DNA of 7,050 nucleotides from Rubrobacter sp. (lineage in GTDB: Bacteria > Actinomycetota > Rubrobacteria > Rubrobacterales > Rubrobacteraceae), in the NCBI GenBank assembly GCA_016781705.1, contig JADDPV010000046.1, forward strand, positions 1-7,050. Reading direction: 5' to 3'. This document shows positions 1 to 5,772 of this stretch, in pieces. The notes under the pieces are model-generated. The model saw only the letters and a list, made by a program, of their open reading frames with translations, did not search any database and was not told the DNA's origin. Both the position numbers and the translations under genes were made by a program. Every line of letters begins with the position of its first letter. The stretch's first letter is position 1.

Positions 1-67
1 GTTCGACTTGCATGTCTAAAGCACACCGTCAGCGTTCGTCCTGAGCCAGGATCAAACTCTCCGAACT
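1..67 (-). rRNA. 16S ribosomal RNA, 5' end only (gene continues off the left edge)
   Basis: Read on the minus strand, the segment contains the universal 16S 5' sequence AGAGTTTGATCCTGGCTCAG (complement of 41-60), then GACGAACGCTGACGG and ATGCAAGTCGAAC. By analogy with E. coli numbering, where AGAGTTTG begins at base 8, the mature 5' end should lie near position 67. Only about the first 65 bases are present. The stretch after GACGAACGCT differs from the commonest bacterial version: it reads GACGGTGTGCTTTAGACATG instead of the usual GGCGGCGTGC(T/C)TAACACATG. The gene is transcribed away from tyrS, toward the left edge. Confidence 0.97.
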
Positions 68-78
68 AGCCAATCATC

Positions 79-96
79 CGCCGCCCGAAGGCGACG
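79..96 (-). other. Leader stem-loop with UUCG tetraloop before 16S
   Basis: On the minus strand CGTCGCC-TTCG-GGCGGCG forms a 7-bp stem, including one G-U pair, closed by a stable UUCG loop. It ends about a dozen bases from the predicted 16S 5' end, a place suited to leader folding or maturation. Confidence 0.7.
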
Positions 97-112
97 CATC
101 AGCCAAGTTGGT

Positions 113-129
113 CGCGGGCGCTACCCGCG
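113..129 (-). other. Leader stem-loop, 6-bp GC stem
   Basis: CGCGGG and CCCGCG pair perfectly around a 5-base loop. It lies 16 bases from the UUCG hairpin. No T-run follows, so it is not an intrinsic terminator; a structural role in the rRNA leader is inferred. Confidence 0.6.
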
Positions 130-213
130 GCGGCGATCTCTTGATTACTCTCGGATCGCGGAGAGTCGAGTCCCGACGTTTTTAGACGGGTTTACCTATC
201 TGTTCTAGGTCTT

Positions 214-240
214 TGCTGCTATTCAGTTTTCAAGACCTCC
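214..240 (-). promoter_or_regulatory. boxA-like rRNA antitermination element
   Basis: The minus strand reads AGGTCTTGAAAACTGAATAG. This strongly resembles the CTTTGAAAACTGAA sequence found in Gram-positive rRNA operons, which overlaps boxA, the binding site for the NusB-S10 antitermination complex. It sits in the leader about 150 bases before 16S, directly after a hairpin. Binding is inferred from resemblance and position. Confidence 0.6.
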
Positions 241-245
241 GAGCC

Positions 246-346
246 CCGGCCTCTCGGCGGAGCCGGACCAGAAACGGACTTCCTTCGGCGAAACGAAGAC
301 CCACTCGCTGGAGTGGGCCGCGGACGATCTCCCGATCTGTCGGGAG
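246..346 (-). other. Run of four consecutive hairpins in the rRNA leader
   Basis: Four inverted repeats lie end to end: 246-266 (CCGGC/GCCGG), 283-298 (CTTCG/CGAAG), 300-317 (CCCACTC-GCTG-GAGTGGG, a perfect 7-bp stem) and 329-346 (CTCCCGA-TCTG-TCGGGAG, a perfect 7-bp stem). They lie between the proximal promoter and boxA. None is followed by a T-run, so they are not simple terminators. Possible roles are protection or pacing of the nascent rRNA leader, or protein binding. Confidence 0.65.
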
Positions 347-351
347 GCTGC

Positions 352-378
352 CCTTTAGTGCCCCGCCTCGGTTGTCAA
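352..378 (-). promoter_or_regulatory. Possible third rRNA promoter (weak)
   Basis: A perfect -35 hexamer TTGACA (complement of 373-378) is followed after 15 bases by TAAAGG (352-357), a poor -10. Its start would fall just before the leader hairpins. The spacing and -10 are both poor, so it may be a remnant or chance. Confidence 0.25.
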
Positions 379-403
379 GTCGCTTCCGGTCATCAGCTTG
401 AGG

Positions 404-431
404 AGTATACCACGGACCGCCTGGGTGTCAA
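404..431 (-). promoter_or_regulatory. rRNA operon proximal promoter P2
   Basis: The minus strand carries a perfect -35 TTGACA (426-431) and a near-consensus -10 TATACT (404-409) separated by 16 bases. Transcription would start near 397 and give a leader of about 330 bases. The quality of both hexamers and the position upstream of 16S make this a strong housekeeping-sigma promoter. Confidence 0.8.
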
Positions 432-460
432 ACCCTTTTCGGAGGTGTTAGTGGCACTCC

Positions 461-503
461 GTTGCTTTTCAACCGACTCAAGCCCCTCGCCTCTCGGCGG
501 GGC
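461..503 (-). repeat. Distal copy of the hairpin plus boxA-like leader module
   Basis: On the minus strand a hairpin (482-503, GCCC/GGGC plus CGCC/GGCG around GAGA) is followed by GGTTGAAAAGCAACGG. The same pieces recur at 227-260: the 12-mer GCCTCTCGGCGG (plus strand, 489-500 and 249-260), GCCCC (482-486 and 243-247) and TTTTCAA (466-472 and 227-233). The distance from TTTTCAA to GCCCC is 16 bases in both copies. Each copy lies downstream of one of the two strong promoters, so this looks like an old duplication of a promoter-leader unit. The boxA match in this copy is weaker. Confidence 0.55.
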
Positions 504-586
504 GTTGCGCTGAGTTGTGTAGAACGTCTTGGTTCCCACCGTCCCGAACGTTTGCTCGGGGCCGTCTCAGGCTGTCGGCGACGGGT

Positions 587-614
587 ATTGTAGCGCAGCC
601 TAGAGGGGCGTCAA
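587..614 (-). promoter_or_regulatory. rRNA operon distal promoter P1
   Basis: The minus strand has TTGACG (609-614) and TACAAT (587-592) with a 16-base spacer, the same spacing as P2. The start should lie near 580. An AAAATTTT tract at 629-636 falls at about -49 to -56, where an UP element would contact the RNA polymerase alpha subunit. The -35 is only about 30 bases after the tyrS stop codon. Confidence 0.75.
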
Positions 615-645
615 GTGGTTCGAGGGGGAAAATTTTGCAGGAGTG

Positions 646-1818
646 TTAACGGGGCCTGATCAGACGGGCGTGGCGGCGCTTGCCGACCTGCAGGACCTTG
701 CCTTCCAGGTCCGGGACGGGCATGGAGAGCTTCTCGTCGGTGATCTGCTCTCCGTCGAGGCGGACGGCGCCGCCTTTGATGAAGCGGCGGGCTTCGCCGT
801 TCGTGTTGGCGAAGCCCACGAGGGTGATGAGGTCCACGATCCAGACCTCGTCCCCCTCAGGGAGCGCGACCTTGGGGGCGTCCTCCGGGATGTCACGCCG
901 GGTTACCGTGTCGAAGTGCTTCTCGGCGTCGGCGGCGGCCTCTGGTTTATGGAAGAGGCTTACGAGGGAACGGGCGAGCTCGCGTTTTTGCTCTACGGGC
1001 TCTGCCTCGGGGACGTCACGATCCAAGATGAGAGAGTAGTAGTCTGGCATCGGCTCATCTGGGATGCTCATCGCCTTGCCGAACATCTCGCGCGGCTCGT
1101 CGGTGATGCCGATGTAGTTGCCCAGGGACTTGCTCATCTTCGCCGATCCATCGGTGCCGACGAGCAGGGGTGTGGTGAGGACGCACTGGGGCTCTTTTCC
1201 GTAGTACTCCATGACATGGCGGCCCATGAGGAGATTGTAGAGCTGGTCGGTGCCGCCCAGTTCCACGTCGGCGTCTATAGCGACCGAGTCGTAGGCCTGC
1301 ATCAGCGGGTAGAGGAGCTCCGTCAGGGAGATGGGGTCGCCGGCAGCGTAACGCTTGCTGAAGTCGTCGCGCTCGAGGAGGCGGGCGACGGTGGTCGCGC
1401 GCGTGAGCCCGATAATGTTAGCCATCGTTAGGGGGGCGAGCCACTCGGAGTTGTGGCGGACCTCGGTCTTCTCTTTGTCCAGGATGAGGTAGGCTTGCTC
1501 CAGGTAGGTCCTCGTGTTCTCCTCGATCTGCTCCGGTGAGAGTATCGGCCGCGTCTTGGAGCGCCCGGACGGGTCGCCGACCCTTGCTGTGTAGTCCCCG
1601 ATTACCAGCACGGCCGTATGCCCTAGCTCCTGAAACGCTCGCAGCTTCTTCAAGACGACGACGAAACCGAGGTGGATGTCTGGAGCCGTGGGGTCTATGC
1701 CGAGCTTGACTCGCAACTCGGCGCCGCTCCTCAGCCGCCGGTCCAACTCCTCTCGCGGGATCACGTCCACCGCGTTCGCGTACAGAGCCCCGAACCCGTC
1801 AACGTCATTCGTTAACAA
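646..1818 (-). CDS. tyrS: Tyrosyl-tRNA synthetase (TyrRS, group 2/TyrZ-like)
   Basis: This cytoplasmic enzyme activates tyrosine with ATP and charges tRNA-Tyr. The 390-residue protein has the class I catalytic core. The HIGH-region motif reads PTAPDIHLGF (residues 43-52), followed by GDYTARVGDPSGRSK (75-89), the tyrosine-pocket segment QAYD (174-177), GGTDQ (188-192) and KMSKS (227-231). A C-terminal S4-type RNA-binding domain spans about 326-385. The HLG form of the first motif and the overall pattern fit the TyrZ/TyrS2 group. Oddly, the last His of HIGH is Phe52 (codon TTC). The start is TTG at 1816-1818 with a weak AGG about 7 bases upstream; it keeps the N-terminal helix expected before VIPREEL, and I see no better start. 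A TATAAT at 1836-1841 would give a leader of about 11 bases. It points at the rRNA operon with no visible terminator between them. Confidence 0.96.
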   Translation of the reverse strand: MLTNDVDGFGALYANAVDVIPREELDRRLRSGAELRVKLGIDPTAPDIHLGFVVVLKKLRAFQELGHTAVLVIGDYTARVGDPSGRSKTRPILSPEQIEENTRTYLEQAYLILDKEKTEVRHNSEWLAPLTMANIIGLTRATTVARLLERDDFSKRYAAGDPISLTELLYPLMQAYDSVAIDADVELGGTDQLYNLLMGRHVMEYYGKEPQCVLTTPLLVGTDGSAKMSKSLGNYIGITDEPREMFGKAMSIPDEPMPDYYSLILDRDVPEAEPVEQKRELARSLVSLFHKPEAAADAEKHFDTVTRRDIPEDAPKVALPEGDEVWIVDLITLVGFANTNGEARRFIKGGAVRLDGEQITDEKLSMPVPDLEGKVLQVGKRRHARLIRPR

Positions 1819-1879
1819 ATCGCAACCTGTTTGTAATTATAGTGTAATACCTTCATCGCTCGTGTACTATACCTCACCG
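1819..1879. promoter_or_regulatory. Divergent promoter region, tyrS / penicillin-binding protein
   Basis: This 61-bp AT-rich island in GC-rich DNA separates two divergent genes. For tyrS the minus strand has TATAAT (1836-1841). For the penicillin-binding protein the plus strand has TACTAT (1865-1870), nine bases before its ATG. Neither has a good -35 hexamer, and the two core promoters are close enough that polymerases may interfere. There is no room for a T-box leader of the sort that controls tyrS in Firmicutes. Confidence 0.6.
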
Positions 1880-4138
1880 ATGGCCCGCACCTACCGCAAC
1901 AAGAGTGACAAGTCTGCCGCGAGCCCAGCCCGAAAGAAGGGCAGAAGCCTGTCGGCCCTTTCGAACTCCTCCAAAGGGCGGAGTGGTAAGGGGGGAGGCT
2001 TGCGGTCACGCCTGCCCGCGTGGGCGGGCATTTTCCTTCTCTGCTGGGTCGTGGCGGCGGTTTTCTTCGCGGTGGGGGGGTACGTGGGGCTGGTAAGGAG
2101 CGTCGGCACCCTAGAGGCCCCCGAGGCGGTAGAGTCGCACCCGACGTACATCTACTCCGAGCCGATCGGAGAAGGAGAGGGGTCGGCGCGCGTGATCGGG
2201 ACCATCTTCGGAGGCGAGAACCGCAAGACCGCTCGTTTCGAGGAGATGCCGGCGACGTTGCTGGACGCGCTGGTGGCGAAGGAGGATGAGCGCTACAGGC
2301 ACCATGGCGGCGTAGACCTCCCGGGCATCCTGCGGGCGCTGTGGATAGATATCCGGGCGGGGCAGGCCGTGGAGGGGGCGAGCACGATTACCCAGCAATA
2401 CGTGAAGAACGCCTACCTCTCCAACGACCGCACCTGGCAGCGCAAGGTCAAGGAGGCGCTCATCGCCGTCGAGGTCGAGCGGCGTTATCCGAAGGACGAG
2501 ATCCTGAGCATGTACCTGAACACCGTGTACTTCGGGAACAACGCCTACGGGGTCGAAGCGGCCGCCGAGACGTACTTCAACAAATCCGCGGACGACCTGA
2601 CGCTCTCCGATTCGGCGGCCCTGATCGGGGTGCTCTGGTCGCCCTCTACTTTGGGCACGGATCGCGACGGCGCAACTTATCAGCGCAACATAGTCCTCGA
2701 CAAGATGCGCCGGAACGGCTACATCACGCGCCAGGACCACATGGCGGCGCTCGAAGAGGAGCTGCCGCGGCAGTGGCCCGAGGCCCCGATGGTCGAGACG
2801 GGCCTCGAAGATACGCCGCTCACGCGCGACTTCACGGAGGTGGCCCGTGGGGAGTTGGTCGAGATGTACGGGGCCAACACGGTATTGCAGGGGGGCCTGA
2901 GCGTGTACACGACGCTCGACCTCGAAGCGCAGGCGGCGGCACAGGACATCCTCTACGGCCCGCAAGGTTACCTGCCCTACCCGGAGAACCCGGACGCGGC
3001 GCTCGTCTCGATAGAGCCAGAGACCGGACACATCAAGGCCATGGTCGGCAACCGCGACGAGGAGGCGCAGTTCAACCTCGTCACGCAGGCCCAGAGGCAG
3101 CCGGGCAGTTCCTTCAAGCCGTTCGCCCTCATCGCGGCGCTTGAGCAGGGCATAGACCCCGGCCAGACGGAGTTCGTCTCCGAGGAGAAACGGTACACCA
3201 TCCAGGACCCGGAGGGCAACCCGGAGCAGTGGGAGATCGAGAACTACGAGGGAGATTATCTCGGTCCCACTACCCTGGAGAAGGCGCTGTGGTTCTCGGA
3301 CAACTCGGTGTTCACGGACCTGGTGCTGGACGTGGACGGCAGGGGGTTGAAGAACGGGCCCGAGGCGATCGCGGACGTCGCCCACCGCCTCGGGGTGGCG
3401 GCGGAGCTGGATACGTCGCACCCATCCATCGTGCTCGGGGCGCAGGAGGTCTCGCCGATGGACATGGCGACCGCCTACGCCACTATAGCGAACGGGGGAC
3501 GCCGGGTGACGCCGACGGCGATCGAGAAAGTGGTGCGAAACGAGAACGATCGGGGCGAGGAGGTGCTCTACGAAGCGGAGCCGCGCCCCGAGGGCGAGCA
3601 GGTCATAGACCCGGAGGTGGCCCGCAAGGCGACGGAGGTCATGGTCGGCAACGTCACCGAAGGCATCGGTTACAAGGCGAACCTCGGCGAGCGTCCCGTG
3701 GCCGGCAAGACCGGGACCTCGGAGAACTTCTTCGACTCGTGGTTTATCGGTTACACGCCGCAGCTCGTTACGGGCGTGTGGATGGGCTACGCGGAGGGCG
3801 GGACAACGCTGGCGGGGATGCTGAACATCGGTGGGGAGCAGCTCGGTCCCCTCGCTCCCCCGACGGTGGTCTTCCAGACGTACATGCAGCGGGTCCTGCA
3901 GGGCGAGCCCGTCGAGAAATTCGAGGGCGTGAGCGGCTCGCAGGTCATGGCCCCGAACCGCCTCGCGGTCCCATCCGACCCCGCGAGCGTGGCGCCGCCG
4001 AACACCGTACCGTCGAACAACACTGCGGCTCCGGGCGCCACGGCTCCCGGAGCCGGCTCGCCGACCGGGATTACTACCGCCGGCGCACTCCCCGGCCCGG
4101 CGACGCCGCCCAACACGACTCCAGCCGCTACGCAGTAG
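1880..4138 (+). CDS. Class A penicillin-binding protein (peptidoglycan glycosyltransferase / transpeptidase)
   Basis: This bifunctional enzyme polymerises lipid II into glycan strands and cross-links the peptides outside the membrane. It has 752 residues: a basic, Ser/Lys-rich cytoplasmic tail (1-46), one membrane helix (about 47-72), a GT51 domain with EDERYRHHGG (135-144, catalytic Glu135), EGASTITQQ (165-173) and RRYPKDEILSMYLN (201-214), then a transpeptidase domain with SSFK (Ser410 nucleophile, Lys413), SDN (473-475) and KTGT (610-613). All key residues are present. A Pro/Thr/Ala/Gly-rich tail (about 690-752) without a PASTA domain follows. The frame stays open to 1676, but I take ATG 1880: the extra 68 codons overlap tyrS, look non-coding, and would place the promoter inside the gene. 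There is no Shine-Dalgarno; a TACTAT nine bases before the ATG suggests a nearly leaderless mRNA. It could be labelled PBP1A, PonA or MrcA; the subclass is not decided by sequence alone. Confidence 0.96.
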   Translation: MARTYRNKSDKSAASPARKKGRSLSALSNSSKGRSGKGGGLRSRLPAWAGIFLLCWVVAAVFFAVGGYVGLVRSVGTLEAPEAVESHPTYIYSEPIGEGEGSARVIGTIFGGENRKTARFEEMPATLLDALVAKEDERYRHHGGVDLPGILRALWIDIRAGQAVEGASTITQQYVKNAYLSNDRTWQRKVKEALIAVEVERRYPKDEILSMYLNTVYFGNNAYGVEAAAETYFNKSADDLTLSDSAALIGVLWSPSTLGTDRDGATYQRNIVLDKMRRNGYITRQDHMAALEEELPRQWPEAPMVETGLEDTPLTRDFTEVARGELVEMYGANTVLQGGLSVYTTLDLEAQAAAQDILYGPQGYLPYPENPDAALVSIEPETGHIKAMVGNRDEEAQFNLVTQAQRQPGSSFKPFALIAALEQGIDPGQTEFVSEEKRYTIQDPEGNPEQWEIENYEGDYLGPTTLEKALWFSDNSVFTDLVLDVDGRGLKNGPEAIADVAHRLGVAAELDTSHPSIVLGAQEVSPMDMATAYATIANGGRRVTPTAIEKVVRNENDRGEEVLYEAEPRPEGEQVIDPEVARKATEVMVGNVTEGIGYKANLGERPVAGKTGTSENFFDSWFIGYTPQLVTGVWMGYAEGGTTLAGMLNIGGEQLGPLAPPTVVFQTYMQRVLQGEPVEKFEGVSGSQVMAPNRLAVPSDPASVAPPNTVPSNNTAAPGATAPGAGSPTGITTAGALPGPATPPNTTPAATQ

Positions 4139-4184
4139 GGGACGCCCGGCTCTGGCGGCAGGTTCGCGGGTTAACCCCAGGCAG

Positions 4185-4808
4185 TTAGGCAACCTTCTGC
4201 CCGCGGCGCAGGCCGCGCCCGGCGATGCTTCTGGGTGGGACGGAGACGTTGGGGTCGCCGAGGAGCAGGTAGCGGTAGGGCAGCTCGGTCCCGCGGCTGA
4301 TGCCGATGCGAGTGGTAGAGACGATCTCACCCTCCGGTGGATCACCGCCGCGGATGATGAGCGGCTGGTGCGTCAGGTCGTGGCCATCGAGGCCGAGGTC
4401 TACGCCTAAAGCCTGCGTGAGCTTGCCTGGTCCGGTGCAGAGGTCCTTCTTGCCGCGGCGCTCGCGCATGAGGTCTTGGCCCTCGGATGGGGAGAGCGCC
4501 CGGATCAGGACGGCGCTCCCTTTACCCTCTTCTTCGCACACGGCGTTGAGCAGCCGGTGCGCACCGTAGGCGAGGTAGACGTAGGCGAGGCCGGGCCTGC
4601 CGAAGAGCGTGCGGTTGCGCATGGTGAGGCCCTTGTAGGCGTGGCAGGCCGGGTCGTCTACGCACAGGTAAGCCTCGGTCTCCACGATTGCGCCGGAGGT
4701 GACGCCCTGGGGGGTCTCGTGGACGAGGACGCAGCCGAGCAGGTCGACAGCGACCTCGCGGGGATCGCGGTCGTAGAAGGCGGTCCCGAAGACCTCGCCC
4801 TTCGTCAC
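4185..4808 (-). CDS. mpg: 3-methyladenine DNA glycosylase (AAG/MPG family)
   Basis: This base-excision repair enzyme flips out alkylated or deaminated purines and cuts the glycosidic bond. The 207-residue protein has the family blocks: IVETEAY (41-47) with the likely catalytic Glu45, HAYKGLTMRN (56-65), the DNA-contacting AYVYLAYG (75-82) and TGPGKLTQALG (125-135). By alignment with human AAG, Glu45, Tyr47, His56, Tyr78 and Tyr81 match Glu125, Tyr127, His136, Tyr159 and Tyr162, so it should be active. The start is GTG at 4806-4808, whose last bases overlap the TGA of the upstream gene (GTGA), so its translation is probably coupled. The frame extends upstream to 5231, but that part is only an alternate reading of the preceding gene and is rich in Arg/Pro/His. 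It converges on the penicillin-binding protein gene, 46 bp away, with no clear T-rich terminator. Confidence 0.94.
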   Translation of the reverse strand: MTKGEVFGTAFYDRDPREVAVDLLGCVLVHETPQGVTSGAIVETEAYLCVDDPACHAYKGLTMRNRTLFGRPGLAYVYLAYGAHRLLNAVCEEEGKGSAVLIRALSPSEGQDLMRERRGKKDLCTGPGKLTQALGVDLGLDGHDLTHQPLIIRGGDPPEGEIVSTTRIGISRGTELPYRYLLLGDPNVSVPPRSIAGRGLRRGQKVA

Positions 4809-5146
4809 TGCTCGCCGGTGAGGTCCGAGATGCGGCGGCTGAGGCGGTCGAGGTCGAGGCCGGCCTCGGAGCGGATAGAGGACTTCAGGAGGGGACGGAC
4901 CTGCCCGATCTGGACCTGCAGCTCGCGCAACAGCTCGACGTAGCCGCTCTCCGGGCCGACCATGTCGCGCAGGATGGTGTTTTCTGTGCGGCCCGCCACG
5001 AGGGGCTCGGAGATGTTCTCGATGTAGACGAGGGTGCGCCGACCGCTGCCGCGATCCTCCTCGATGGGGACGAGCGCCACGATCTTGTCGGCGCGCACGA
5101 ACTTGCCGAACCCCAAAGAGACCAGCCGATCCGGGACCACCTTCAT
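4805..5146 (-). CDS. RemA-like (DUF370) protein
   Basis: A 113-residue soluble protein. Residues 9-26 (VSLGFGKFVRADKIVALV) and 35-60 (GRRTLVYIENISEPLVAGRT and on) resemble the RemA/DUF370 family, whose B. subtilis members RemA and RemB affect biofilm matrix genes; RemA has IGFGNIVSANR and YGRRTR at equivalent places. RemA forms oligomeric rings that bind DNA in Bacillus. Whether this protein does so is inference. Compared with RemA, the segment between the two conserved blocks is shorter, and residues 65-113 form an extra charged, probably helical C-terminus with Leu/Ile heptad-like spacing. The ATG has only a weak AGG directly before it. TAGAAT at 5156-5161, nine bases upstream, is a likely -10. 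Its stop overlaps the start of the DNA glycosylase gene (GTGA). In Bacillus remA lies next to gmk, so the neighbour here is unusual. Confidence 0.8.
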   Translation of the reverse strand: MKVVPDRLVSLGFGKFVRADKIVALVPIEEDRGSGRRTLVYIENISEPLVAGRTENTILRDMVGPESGYVELLRELQVQIGQVRPLLKSSIRSEAGLDLDRLSRRISDLTGEQ

Positions 5147-5199
5147 CCTGGCGGGATTCTAGCATGGCGCATCTCCCGTCCCACCGGTATATTAGCGAG
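5147..5199. promoter_or_regulatory. Divergent promoter region, RemA-like operon / GNAT gene
   Basis: Two -10-like hexamers face opposite ways: TAGAAT on the minus strand (5156-5161), nine bases before the RemA-like ATG, and TATATT on the plus strand (5188-5193), six bases before the GTG chosen for the acetyltransferase. Neither has a clear -35. The spacing suggests transcripts starting at or within a few bases of the start codons. Confidence 0.5.
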
Positions 5200-5772
5200 G
5201 TGCGTAAGGGAGAGAGGACGCGGAGGCTCATCGGGGAGGGCGTCGAGCTGCGGCGTCACCAACGCCGCAACTATCCGCTCTACGCGCGCTGGTACGGCGA
5301 CGAGGAGGTCTGGCGGCTCAGCAGCTGGACGTCCGCGCCGATGCAGCGGTCGGCGGTCGAGAGCCTGTTCCAGAGTCGGGAGGCCTCCAACATAGACGAC
5401 TCCTTCGCCATCCACCGGGCCGGTGAGGAGAGGCCATTGGGGGTGGTTAGCCTCATGAACATCAGCGAGGCCAACGCCTCGGCGGAGCTGTCGGTGATCC
5501 TGGGCGACGCGGAGGATCGCAAGCGGGGCCTCGGCAGCGAAGCGATAAGGGTCATCCTCCGCTACGGCTTCGAGGAGTTAGGGTTGCACCGCGTCGGGCT
5601 CTCCGTCTTCGAGTTCAACGGGGCGGCGATCTCCGCCTACGAGAAGCTGGGCTTCCGCGAAGAGGGACGCCTGCGGCAGGCATTACACCGCGAAGGGAAG
5701 TTCCACGACGCGATCCTGATGAGCGTCCTCGCCCCCGAGTGGCGCGAAGAGGACGACCCCAACAGGAGGTGA
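5200..5772 (+). CDS. GNAT-family N-acetyltransferase, RimJ/RimL type
   Basis: It transfers an acetyl group from acetyl-CoA to an amine; the substrate (protein N-terminus, polyamine or small molecule) cannot be told from sequence. The 190-residue product has the GNAT fold signatures: a strand with AELSVILGD (95-103), the CoA-pyrophosphate loop RKRGLG (107-112, matching R/Q-x-x-G-x-G/A), the following helix SEAIRVILRYGF (113-124), ELGLHRVGLSVFEFNGAAISAYEKLGF (126-152) and GRLRQALHREGKFHDAILM (156-174). The last block is typical of RimJ/RimL and SpeG-like enzymes. I chose GTG 5200 because TATATT ends six bases before it; ATG 5164 in the same frame would add 12 residues and has no better ribosome site. 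The gene ends AACAGGAGGTGA, so a Shine-Dalgarno-like AGGAGG overlaps its stop, yet no gene follows it. Confidence 0.88.
   Translation: MRKGERTRRLIGEGVELRRHQRRNYPLYARWYGDEEVWRLSSWTSAPMQRSAVESLFQSREASNIDDSFAIHRAGEERPLGVVSLMNISEANASAELSVILGDAEDRKRGLGSEAIRVILRYGFEELGLHRVGLSVFEFNGAAISAYEKLGFREEGRLRQALHREGKFHDAILMSVLAPEWREEDDPNRR

Larger units (their letters stand above)
68..397 (-). ncRNA. 16S rRNA leader (5' external transcribed spacer)
   Basis: This is the transcribed leader between the proximal rRNA promoter (start near 397) and the 16S 5' end. It has no plausible protein gene. In transcript order it holds hairpins at 329-346, 300-317, 283-298 and 246-266, a boxA-like element at 214-240, and two strong stems (113-129 and 79-96) just before the mature 16S end. 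This order (promoter, structure, boxA, processing stems, 16S) matches known rRNA operon leaders. The stem next to the 16S may take part in RNase processing; that role is inferred. Confidence 0.75.

Noticed and set aside
213..513. Small plus-strand open frames in the rRNA leader
   Set aside because: They lie across promoter and hairpin elements of the rRNA operon, with Arg/Ser/Pro-rich composition and no ribosome site.
643..1431. A 262-codon plus-strand open frame opposite tyrS
   Set aside because: It is wholly antisense to a clear TyrRS gene and has no recognisable domain; long antisense frames are common in GC-rich DNA.
1676..1879. Upstream extension of the penicillin-binding protein frame
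   Set aside because: It overlaps tyrS and the divergent promoter, and the natural start is the ATG before MARTYRNK.
4168..4177. Palindrome GGGTTAACCC between the convergent genes, considered as a terminator
   Set aside because: It has no loop and no T-run on either strand; a shared terminator cannot be supported.
2111..4345. A 744-codon minus-strand open frame opposite the penicillin-binding protein gene
   Set aside because: It is the Arg/His/Val-rich complement of a well-supported gene and shows no known motif.
4809..5231. The N-terminal extension of the DNA glycosylase frame
   Set aside because: It overlaps the RemA-like gene in another frame, is low-complexity Arg/Pro/His-rich, and the glycosylase domain starts just after the GTG at 4808.
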